This document shows, piece after piece, positions 1 to 5,241 of a stretch of DNA of 5,241 nt. The notes beneath the pieces are model-generated. The model saw only the letters and a list, made by a program, of their open reading frames with translations, ran no database searches and was not told the origin of the DNA. Position numbers and translations under genes: made by a program. The stretch spans positions 9,520 through 14,760 of the forward strand of contig VBJK01000467.1 in NCBI GenBank assembly GCA_005879655.1, given 5' to 3'. How positions within the stretch are numbered: the stretch's first letter is position 1; each line of letters begins with the position of its first letter. The DNA comes from Chloroflexota bacterium (GTDB lineage: Bacteria; Chloroflexota; Ktedonobacteria; Ktedonobacterales; Ktedonobacteraceae).

Positions 1-189
1 ATTCCAGGCGAAACAGCATGGAAGTGGATGGTTGTTAGTAAGCTGGTACCACTATTTCTGTTAGCGGTGAGTGTGCTGAGTGTTGACTTCATGCCAACTC
101 TGAGGCCGATGCGAGCGTTGTGGCATGTGATGCGTAAGGTGAATGGGCGAGTGGATGTGTTTGGTGAGGAGCAGTGGCGGGCTGAGTAG
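1..189 (+). CDS. C-terminal end of an unidentified, probably membrane-associated protein (partial)
   Basis: The first forward frame is open from the window edge to a TAG stop at 187-189, giving 62 residues; the other two forward frames close within about 65 bases. An early hydrophobic stretch (roughly residues 8-30, around VPLFLLAVSVLSV) looks like one transmembrane helix. It is followed by a basic, then mixed-charge tail ending in GEEQWRAE. The positive residues just after the helix suggest that the tail is cytoplasmic. I do not recognise the family and the start lies outside the window. It reads in the same direction as the signalling genes but is separated from them by 311 bases with a promoter candidate, so it is probably not in their operon. 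No convincing terminator follows it. Confidence 0.5.
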   Translation: MPGETAWKWMVVSKLVPLFLLAVSVLSVDFMPTLRPMRALWHVMRKVNGRVDVFGEEQWRAE

Positions 190-292
190 CGTCTTGCGAC
201 GATTGGAAAATAGATGTCACGCATGAGTGCAGATTGATAATGATTCCGCTTAACTTATGCTCATATGTCATACTTATTTTTTTACTACTTCC

Positions 293-322
293 TTGACAAA
301 ATGGCCAGGGTAGTATCATACT
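293..322 (+). promoter_or_regulatory. Candidate sigma-70-type promoter for the response regulator-kinase operon
   Basis: A perfect -35 hexamer TTGACA lies at 293-298. Two -10 candidates follow: TATCAT at 314-319 (five of six consensus bases, but a short 15-bp spacer) and CATACT at 317-322 (four of six, 18-bp spacer). Transcription would start near 325-330, leaving about 170 nt of leader. Neither -10 is ideal, so the exact start cannot be fixed from sequence. Confidence 0.45.
312..322. promoter_or_regulatory. Perfect 11-bp dyad AGTAT-C-ATACT overlapping the -10 region
   Basis: AGTAT (312-316) and ATACT (318-322) are exact reverse complements around a central C. The dyad covers the candidate -10 element, where a repressor site would block polymerase. 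Its left half recurs as GTAGTATC at 454-461 in the leader. Five-base arms can arise by chance in AT-rich DNA, so operator function is only a suggestion. Confidence 0.25.
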
Positions 323-489
323 TTCATTGGTAATGGTATTTGTGACATTCACTCAGATATTACAAGATGCATCATTAATAGTGCAGAGTATGAGAATTAT
401 TTCCTTCTTCTCTAACAACAAGCAGCTCTGTAAGATGTGGATATGCACTTACCGTAGTATCTAAGCTTCTTTATTTTGATGGCAATGAT

Positions 490-495
490 GGAGGA
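490..495 (+). promoter_or_regulatory. Ribosome binding site of the response regulator gene
   Basis: GGAGGA lies five bases before the ATG at 501. The two nearby ATGs at 485 and 488 are out of frame, so this site fixes 501 as the start. Confidence 0.8.
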
Positions 496-500
496 AAGTC

Positions 501-923
501 ATGGCCAAGATAGTCTTTTGTGAAGATGAAAAGCTGCTTCAAAAGTTGATTTGCCGCATCTTGCGCTCAATGAGTCATGAGGTCTACGTAGCGTCGAATG
601 GTCTCGCCGGATTAGTCCTCATCGAGCATGAACATCCAGATTTGATCCTCACGGATATTTCGATGCCAGGTTGCGACGGGTTCCAATTAGCTGATGCCGT
701 GAAGGCACAACCTCATCTAGCTTCCATTCCGATTGTATTTGTGACGGCATTTGCCCAGCGCTATGATGTAGAAGAGGGCGCTCGTCATGGAGCAGCGGGC
801 TATCTAGTCAAACCATTCAGTGCAGCAGAATTACGAGCCATGATAGAAACAGCTCTCATTCCTCATGGAGAATGCGATGTAGGAGGCAAAGATGAAAGCA
901 CGCTGTACACAGAAAAGCCCTAG
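501..923 (+). CDS. Single-domain (CheY-like) response regulator
   Basis: The 140-residue protein is almost entirely one receiver domain (about residues 3-118) with a 22-residue polar tail and no output domain. All phosphorylation-site residues are visible: acidic pocket E8 and D9, phosphoacceptor D52 in LILTDISMP, switch threonine T82 in FVTAF, and K104 in the LVKPF motif. It should accept phosphate from a histidine kinase and act by protein contact or as a relay intermediate (CheY- or Spo0F-like), in the cytoplasm. The ATG at 501 has a good Shine-Dalgarno sequence. The gene is first in a pair with the hybrid kinase: the kinase start lies 32 bases before this gene's TAG, and the kinase ribosome site is embedded in its codons for V-G-G. 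The kinase is thus the obvious partner. The receiver assignment is secure; the downstream target is unknown. Confidence 0.95.
   Translation: MAKIVFCEDEKLLQKLICRILRSMSHEVYVASNGLAGLVLIEHEHPDLILTDISMPGCDGFQLADAVKAQPHLASIPIVFVTAFAQRYDVEEGARHGAAGYLVKPFSAAELRAMIETALIPHGECDVGGKDESTLYTEKP
881..886 (+). promoter_or_regulatory. Ribosome binding site of the hybrid kinase, inside the response regulator gene
   Basis: A perfect AGGAGG lies five bases before the ATG at 892, inside the 3' end of the upstream coding sequence. It supports 892 over the next in-frame ATG at 943 (M18), which has no comparable site, and suggests translational coupling of regulator and kinase. Confidence 0.85.
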
Positions 924-3510
924 CAGAAGTCTTCTGCGTGAGATGTTTATGGAACTGGGCCATGTGGTTCAACAAAGTATCGCAGACTCTTGGCTTGTAC
1001 GCATCAGTCTGGCTACCATGGTCTTCATTATCTTCTCTTTTATCTTTACAAGGTTGATCAATGTGCTCACCACCGAGGGATTTGGGCCACATGGTGCCTG
1101 CTTACTGTGGTTGCCCGGCTTGATCACCCTCTACGTAGGATCTGATACCTTAATTGGGCTTGCCTACGTCTCCATTTCCGCAACTCTTATCTATTTGGTC
1201 TATAAAACGCGCCGCACTATCCCATTCCAGTGGGTATTTGTGGCTTTTGGTATTTTTATCATTGCCTGTGGAACAACACATTTTCTGGATGTTTGGACGC
1301 TGTGGGTCCCCACCTATTGGTTGTCAGGTACCGTGAAATTGCTGACAGCACTCGCGTCGGTGACAACAGCACTGGCTCTGCCCCCACTCGTACCCAAAGT
1401 GCTGGACTTGATACAGCTCGCCTCCGTCTCTGATGAGCGCAAACGACGATTGGAACAAGCCCATAATGAACTAGAGGTACTCTATGAGAAGAGCCAGAAC
1501 CTCGATCGGCTTAAGACAACGTTCTTTACTAACGTCAGCCATGACTTGCGAACTCCACTCACCTTGATTCTTGGGCCGATAGATGCATTGCTGACAGCTC
1601 AGCAGTTAACTGAGCAGCAACGCCGTACACTGGGAGTCGTGCAACGCAACGCCTTGACGCTCCTTAAGCGCGTCAATGATCTGCTCATCGTGGCCCAACT
1701 CGAAGCAGGACAGATGGCTCTCAACATTACCGAAATCGACCTCGCACGATTGCTACAGGGGTGTGCTGCTCATTTTGAGATACTGGCACAGGACCGCCAA
1801 ATCACTTTTACGGTAGAGGGTCTCACTTCTGTCTTAGCATACCTCGATGCAGAAAAGTTCCAGCACATCTGCTTGAACTTGCTCTCCAATGCCTTCAAAT
1901 TTGTCCCTGATGGGGGGAGAGTTCGCTGTGTACTGTCCCAAGAAGGGGAGTGGGGCATCATCACCGTGCAAGATAATGGTCCAGGAATCAGATCTGAGCT
2001 GCGGCAAGCTATCTTTGAGCGCTTCTGGCAAGGGGAGGATAACCTGACACGGCGCTTCGAGGGAACAGGATTAGGACTGGCTATTGTAAAGGAATTAGTC
2101 GAGCTGCACAATGGTATCAGTACTGTCGGCAATGCGCCAGAAGGAGGAGCGCTTTTCACTGTCAAGTTGCCCCTTGATGCAGTGACACCTGCCTGCTCTC
2201 AACCCTCCTTACTTCAGTCTCCTGTCAATGAAGAGCAAGCAGCTCTCTTTCTAACTGACCTGTCCCCGGTGCCAAAGTATGAGGCTGACAGCGTGCCGAC
2301 TGGTCAGAGCGGGCTGAAGGAAGGCTCGCAGACGCTTGTGCTGGTAGTTGACGACCATCAGGAGATGGCCCGTTTCCTGGTTGATATTCTTGCGCCTGAG
2401 TACCGTGTGGCAGTGGCAGGGGATGGTCTGGATGGTCTGGAGAAAGCACTGACCCTACAGCCGGATCTTATACTCTGCGATATAATGATGCCACATATGA
2501 GCGGAGAGCAGTTCATCACGCAGGTACGGGCGCATAGCGCCCTTGACGGCATCCCCATCATAGTCCTCTCGGCACGGGCAGATGACGCCTTACGTATCCA
2601 GTTACTATGTGAGGGCGCGAGCGAGTATCTCGTTAAGCCATTCTTTCCAGAGGAGCTACGAGCTAAAGCTGCCACCCTCATCGCAATGAAGCTGACCCGT
2701 CAGGTGCTTCAGCAGGAGGTGACGACCCAAGATCAGAATCTGGTAATCCTGGCCAGAGAGGTCACCCTGCGCAAGCGAGAGAGTCAGCAGGCACTGGAAG
2801 AGCTACGACGCGTCAACAAGCAGCTTATACACGCGAGCCAAGTACAACGCAATTTTGTCGCCATCGTCAGCCATGAGTGCCGCACGTCGCTAGCCAGCGT
2901 GCAGGGTTTTGCTGAACTGATGCGTGATGAGATGCTCAGTCCAGAAGAGATGAAGGAATTTGCAGCTGATATCTTTATCGAGGCTAAGCGGCTTGGTCGT
3001 ATGCTTACTGACTTGCTTGACTTGGAACGGATGAAGTCGGGGAGGATGCAGCTGATTCGGGAGCCTGTAAAGCTGAATGCTCTGATCAGGGAAGTGCTGG
3101 AGCATCTTCGTCCGATCTCGTCGCAGCACACTTTCAATCTGCAATTGGATGAGGCGCTACCTGATTGTCAAGGCGATAAAGACAAATTGGCTCAGGTTGT
3201 CACTAACCTGCTCAGTAACGCCATCAAGTATTCGCCTGACGGGGGAGAGATTGTTGTGGGGAGCCAGCTTGAACAGGAGATGGTGCGGGTATGGGTGCAG
3301 GATCATGGCATAGGTATTCCACCTGAGTCTTTGGAGGAGGTGTTTATCCCCTATTCTCGGATCGAAGCGGGAACTACACGCTATATCAAAGGGACAGGCC
3401 TCGGACTCTCTATTGTTCGTCAGGTTATCCAGATACATGGAGGGCATATCTGGGTTGAAAGTAGTCTTGGGCAAGGCTCACGTTTTCACTTCACTGTTCC
3501 ATTAGCATAA
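892..3510 (+). CDS. Hybrid histidine kinase with ETR1-like ethylene-binding membrane domain (EBD-HK-REC-HK)
   Basis: This is an 872-residue inner-membrane sensor kinase. An extra N-terminal helix (about 35-58) precedes three helices (about 80-104, 114-135, 140-165) that match the ethylene-binding domain of plant ETR1 and cyanobacterial SynEtr1. C126 and H130 in ACGTTHF correspond to Cu(I) ligands C65 and H69 of ETR1. D85 and Y92 match D25 and Y32 with identical spacing, and I123 matches I62. A coiled coil (about 181-210) leads directly into kinase 1: H217 in SHDLRTPL, N333, G1 box D361-x-G-x-G, G2 box G391-TGLGL. A polar linker (429-480) precedes a receiver with D487/D488, phosphoacceptor D530, S560 and K582. 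A second coiled coil (about 600-655) leads to kinase 2: H661, N776, D804-x-G-x-G, G834-TGLGL. Kinase 2 has HECRTSL in its H box, with Ser replacing the usual Pro. All other catalytic motifs look intact. No GAF, PAS, HPt or DNA-binding domain is seen. Ethylene as the ligand is inferred from the residues; related bacterial domains may sense something else. Confidence 0.95.
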   Translation: MKARCTQKSPSRSLLREMFMELGHVVQQSIADSWLVRISLATMVFIIFSFIFTRLINVLTTEGFGPHGACLLWLPGLITLYVGSDTLIGLAYVSISATLIYLVYKTRRTIPFQWVFVAFGIFIIACGTTHFLDVWTLWVPTYWLSGTVKLLTALASVTTALALPPLVPKVLDLIQLASVSDERKRRLEQAHNELEVLYEKSQNLDRLKTTFFTNVSHDLRTPLTLILGPIDALLTAQQLTEQQRRTLGVVQRNALTLLKRVNDLLIVAQLEAGQMALNITEIDLARLLQGCAAHFEILAQDRQITFTVEGLTSVLAYLDAEKFQHICLNLLSNAFKFVPDGGRVRCVLSQEGEWGIITVQDNGPGIRSELRQAIFERFWQGEDNLTRRFEGTGLGLAIVKELVELHNGISTVGNAPEGGALFTVKLPLDAVTPACSQPSLLQSPVNEEQAALFLTDLSPVPKYEADSVPTGQSGLKEGSQTLVLVVDDHQEMARFLVDILAPEYRVAVAGDGLDGLEKALTLQPDLILCDIMMPHMSGEQFITQVRAHSALDGIPIIVLSARADDALRIQLLCEGASEYLVKPFFPEELRAKAATLIAMKLTRQVLQQEVTTQDQNLVILAREVTLRKRESQQALEELRRVNKQLIHASQVQRNFVAIVSHECRTSLASVQGFAELMRDEMLSPEEMKEFAADIFIEAKRLGRMLTDLLDLERMKSGRMQLIREPVKLNALIREVLEHLRPISSQHTFNLQLDEALPDCQGDKDKLAQVVTNLLSNAIKYSPDGGEIVVGSQLEQEMVRVWVQDHGIGIPPESLEEVFIPYSRIEAGTTRYIKGTGLGLSIVRQVIQIHGGHIWVESSLGQGSRFHFTVPLA

Positions 3511-3568
3511 GGTCTTGCTTTTATCTGTACTGCTTCCGCAGCTATATGCTCCTTGAGTATGGAGGGCC

Positions 3569-3645
3569 TATTGGAAGGTAACATTGATGCTATGACGTAG
3601 AACGATTGAAGATGTACAAACGTCATTTCCTGCGACCTTCCAATA
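3569..3645. repeat. Nested inverted repeat between convergent genes
   Basis: TATTGGAAGGT (3569-3579) and ACCTTCCAATA (3635-3645) are perfect 11-bp reverse complements separated by 55 bases. Inside, ATGACGT (3592-3598) and ACGTCAT (3620-3626) form a second 7-bp pair with a 21-base loop. It lies in the 146-bp gap between the kinase stop and the dehydrogenase stop, so a role in ending or stabilising both transcripts is plausible. There is no T-run after either arm, so it is not a standard intrinsic terminator. No target-site duplication is seen, which argues against a small transposable element. Confidence 0.55.
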
Positions 3646-3656
3646 ACGCTAATTCA

Positions 3657-4826
3657 TCATGGTACGAAAAGCGCCCGCACGCATCCATCCTCCTTATGTT
3701 TGAACATATCGTACCCGCGTGGGGCATCCTCAAGCGAGAAGCGATGTGTTGCGAGATACGAAGGATCAAGCCTGCCACGTGCCACGTGCTCTAGTAGCAG
3801 TGGTATGTACCTCTGTCCGTGCTGTTGCGCACTACGAACGGTAAGCCCCTTATTCATGATGCTACCGATAGGAAACTTATCCATTAGCCCATAGACGCCT
3901 AGAATTGAGACTATTCCACCTTTACGACAAGCCATGATTGCCTCTCTGAGTGCTTGGCCACGGTCCGTATGCAGATGTAATGCCTGCTTCACACGGTCAT
4001 ATGTGTACCCAATACCGGTGCCATGTGCCTCCATCCCCACCGCGTCAATACAGGCATCAAGGCCACGCCCCCCCGTCATATCCTTGAGGGTCTCAACGAT
4101 GCTATCGACCTGAGTATAGTCGATCGTCTCAGCTCCTGCCCTCTCCCTTGCCATCTGTAACCGCTCAGGGAAGCGGTCAATAGCAATCACGCGCTCGGCT
4201 CCCAGCAGGAAGGCGCTCTGTATTGCCATCAGTCCTACGCCGCCACAGCCCCACACGGCAAGCGTGTCTCCTGGCTGGATAGCGCAGAAGTCAGCCCCCA
4301 TATAGCCGGTTGGTACGGCGTCGGAAAGGAAGAGCACCTGTTCATCGCGTAGCCCCTGGGGGATATGAAAGCAGTCATTATCTGCATGTGGCACTCGTAT
4401 ATACTGTGCGTGCGCGCCTGCATAGCCACCGAAGGCGTGCGTGTAGCCGTAGATACCAGCAGTAGGATACCCCAACAGAGGCTCTTGCAGCTCCACATTG
4501 GGATTCGTATTATCACAGAGCGAGTAGAGGTCATGCTGGCAGTACCAGCAGGCACCACATGCGATGACAGACGGGACAACCACACGGTCGCCCTCCTTTA
4601 CCTTCCGCACTTGGCTACCGACCTCCACAACGCGTCCTATAAACTCGTGACCGATCACATCTCCTGGGCGCATGGTTGGTATGTATCCGTCGATGAAATG
4701 GAGATCGGAGCCACAGGTCGTAGACATCATTACCTGCAAGATAGCGTCGTGTGGAGTCACTATTTCGGGGTCAGGCACCGTCTCCACACGTAGATCGTTG
4801 ACCCCATGCCAACAGAGTGCTCGCAT
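3657..4826 (-). CDS. Zinc-dependent alcohol dehydrogenase, formaldehyde-dehydrogenase-like MDR group
   Basis: This 389-residue cytoplasmic enzyme is a complete medium-chain dehydrogenase. The N-terminal catalytic domain has the zinc ligand C38 (TTCGSDLH), the H60-E61 pair (GHEF) and D169 (LSDAVPTGY), matching the Cys/His/Asp set of formaldehyde dehydrogenases. C90, C93, C96 and C104 form the structural zinc lobe. The Rossmann fold has G193-C-G-G-V-G198, and D217 at the end of the second strand (VIAIDR) indicates NAD(H) preference. The overall pattern, including IDAVGMEAHG, the segment before the last part of the Rossmann domain, and the ending KEDGCVRALFVP, fits the FDH-like group of about 385-390 residues. 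It probably oxidises an alcohol or aldehyde adduct; the substrate cannot be read from sequence. The residues before C38 are T-T where relatives usually have small or aliphatic residues. The ATG at 4826 has AGGAGG eight bases upstream. It follows the SRPBCC gene after 13 bases, so the two are very probably one operon whose promoter lies beyond the window. Confidence 0.93.
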   Translation of the reverse strand: MRALCWHGVNDLRVETVPDPEIVTPHDAILQVMMSTTCGSDLHFIDGYIPTMRPGDVIGHEFIGRVVEVGSQVRKVKEGDRVVVPSVIACGACWYCQHDLYSLCDNTNPNVELQEPLLGYPTAGIYGYTHAFGGYAGAHAQYIRVPHADNDCFHIPQGLRDEQVLFLSDAVPTGYMGADFCAIQPGDTLAVWGCGGVGLMAIQSAFLLGAERVIAIDRFPERLQMARERAGAETIDYTQVDSIVETLKDMTGGRGLDACIDAVGMEAHGTGIGYTYDRVKQALHLHTDRGQALREAIMACRKGGIVSILGVYGLMDKFPIGSIMNKGLTVRSAQQHGQRYIPLLLEHVARGRLDPSYLATHRFSLEDAPRGYDMFKHKEDGCVRALFVP

Positions 4827-4834
4827 TGGTCTAT

Positions 4835-4840
4835 CCTCCT
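4835..4840 (-). promoter_or_regulatory. Ribosome binding site of the dehydrogenase, touching the upstream stop codon
   Basis: On the - strand AGGAGG lies eight bases before the ATG at 4826, and its first A is the last base of the SRPBCC gene's TAA stop. A ribosome terminating there would sit on this site, which favours re-initiation and coupled translation. Confidence 0.8.
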
Positions 4841-5241
4841 TAATGAGTGTGAGCGCTAATGCGTGCGGACGGGTTGCGCTCTAGGGTCGGGATTTCGCCC
4901 GTCTCAGCCAGACTTTTGAAACGCCGGAGTGCCTTTTCCGCTAACATGTGTCCCGCAATGCCCAGATGTTTTGCCATCCTACTGCTCAATCTGTCAGCTG
5001 GTGGATAGAAGCGCAAGTTTAGCGTTGTCTCCGTTCCCCAGTCTCTTGGTGCGGGACGGAAGCGCACCGAACCCTCATTGGATAGTGGTGCTCCCTCCAG
5101 TGACTCCCAGCGCAAAATTTGGCCGGGAAAATCCACTACGACCTGGGTCTCCCATTCTAGAGGCCGTGCGAAGGGAACACGTACGCGCCAGAGCACACGA
5201 TTCTCGCTCAATGCTGTCACCTCAGCGAGGTCATACATGAT
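4840..5241 (-). CDS. SRPBCC family (polyketide cyclase/START-like) protein, N-terminus outside the window
   Basis: The frame is open from the right edge to a TAA at 4840-4842, giving 133 visible codons. The ATG at 5236-5238 is probably internal. The segment MYDLAEVTALSENRVLWRV resembles the region some 35-40 residues into bacterial cyclase/dehydrase-type SRPBCC proteins, and an Ile codon precedes it in frame, so the first helix and strand lie off the window. Visible features fit the fold: the strands around VLWRVRV, EWETQVVVDFPGQILRWESLEGAP and GSVRFRPAP, then TTLNLRFYPP, followed by a C-terminal amphipathic helix (about M88-A110 from the visible Met) and a short GEIPTLERNPSAR tail. This fold makes a hydrophobic cavity for lipids or other small ligands; ligand and activity here are unknown. 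It lies directly upstream of the dehydrogenase and appears co-translated with it. Family assignment is fairly secure; function is not. Confidence 0.8.
   Translation of the reverse strand: MMYDLAEVTALSENRVLWRVRVPFARPLEWETQVVVDFPGQILRWESLEGAPLSNEGSVRFRPAPRDWGTETTLNLRFYPPADRLSSRMAKHLGIAGHMLAEKALRRFKSLAETGEIPTLERNPSARISAHTH

Larger units (their letters stand above)
190..500. other. Non-coding promoter and leader region upstream of the signalling operon
   Basis: This 311-base stretch has no supportable gene. It is visibly more AT-rich than the flanking coding DNA, especially at 236-300 and 350-480. It holds a promoter candidate (293-322), a small dyad over the -10 region (312-322), and a leader of about 170 nt before the response regulator. 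Two 8-base words recur: TCATACTT at 268-275 and 316-323, and GTAGTATC at 310-317 and 454-461. An 8-bp palindrome, GATGCATC, lies at 366-373. I see no tRNA, riboswitch signature or intrinsic terminator. Confidence 0.7.

Noticed and set aside
190..201. Small hairpin CGTC-TTGC-GACG just after the first stop codon
   Set aside because: The stem is only 4 bp and no T-run follows, so it is too weak to call a terminator.
89..352. Open - strand frame of 87 codons across the left gene end and the promoter region
   Set aside because: Its product is low-complexity, rich in Ser, Thr, Ala and His, with no recognisable fold. It overlaps the partial + strand gene and the promoter candidate.
366..373. Palindrome GATGCATC in the leader
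   Set aside because: It is a lone 8-bp palindrome without flanking symmetry or a second copy, expected by chance in a stretch of this length.
1770..2165. Long - strand frame antisense to the first kinase core
   Set aside because: It lies wholly within an intact kinase with all motifs present, and its translation is Ser/Pro-rich with no domain, typical of an antisense shadow.
3511..3656. Possible CRISPR, tRNA or small transposon in the convergent gap
   Set aside because: There is no repeated spacer-like unit, no cloverleaf or T-loop consensus, and no target-site duplication around the inverted repeat.
3606..3794. + strand frame of 62 codons starting in the convergent gap
   Set aside because: Most of it is antisense to the end of the dehydrogenase. 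It has no clear ribosome site, starts inside the inverted repeat and has no recognisable motif.
4365..4793. + strand frame of 142 codons opposite the dehydrogenase
   Set aside because: The dehydrogenase on the opposite strand keeps all zinc and NAD motifs across this region; the + strand product has no recognisable family and no good ribosome site was seen.

Overview
The window carries a two-gene two-component module on the + strand and a two-gene metabolic or stress unit on the - strand, arranged convergently. Base composition is moderate, and gene starts are preceded by strong AGGAGG-type ribosome binding sites. The long multi-domain sensor kinase and the paired SRPBCC and formaldehyde-dehydrogenase-like genes resemble what I associate with soil Chloroflexota such as Ktedonobacterales. 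That placement is from memory of protein style, not from a marker gene, so it is tentative.

Layout: positions 1-189 hold the C-terminal end of an unidentified, probably membrane-associated protein. Positions 190-500 are non-coding and hold a plausible sigma-70-type promoter with a short dyad over its -10 region, followed by a leader of about 170 nt. Positions 501-923 encode a single-domain (CheY-like) response regulator. It overlaps by 32 nt an 872-residue hybrid histidine kinase (892-3510). The kinase begins with a membrane domain that matches the plant ETR1-type ethylene-binding domain, including the Cys/His copper ligands and the Asp and Tyr of the first helix. It continues with a complete kinase core, a receiver domain and a second kinase core.

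A 146-bp convergent intergenic region (3511-3656) contains a nested inverted repeat. On the - strand, an SRPBCC (polyketide cyclase/START-like) gene cut by the right edge (4840-5241) is followed after 13 nt by a zinc-dependent dehydrogenase of the formaldehyde-dehydrogenase-like MDR group (3657-4826).

The + strand pair probably forms one signalling unit. The membrane domain would sense ethylene (or use Cu(I) chemistry for another signal), and phosphate would pass among the two kinase cores, the internal receiver and the stand-alone regulator. No DNA-binding or enzymatic output domain is present in the window, so the downstream target is unknown. The - strand pair looks co-translated and has no visible link to the sensor. 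The most notable content is the ethylene-receptor-like sensor coupled directly, without GAF or PAS, to a kinase-receiver-kinase chain.
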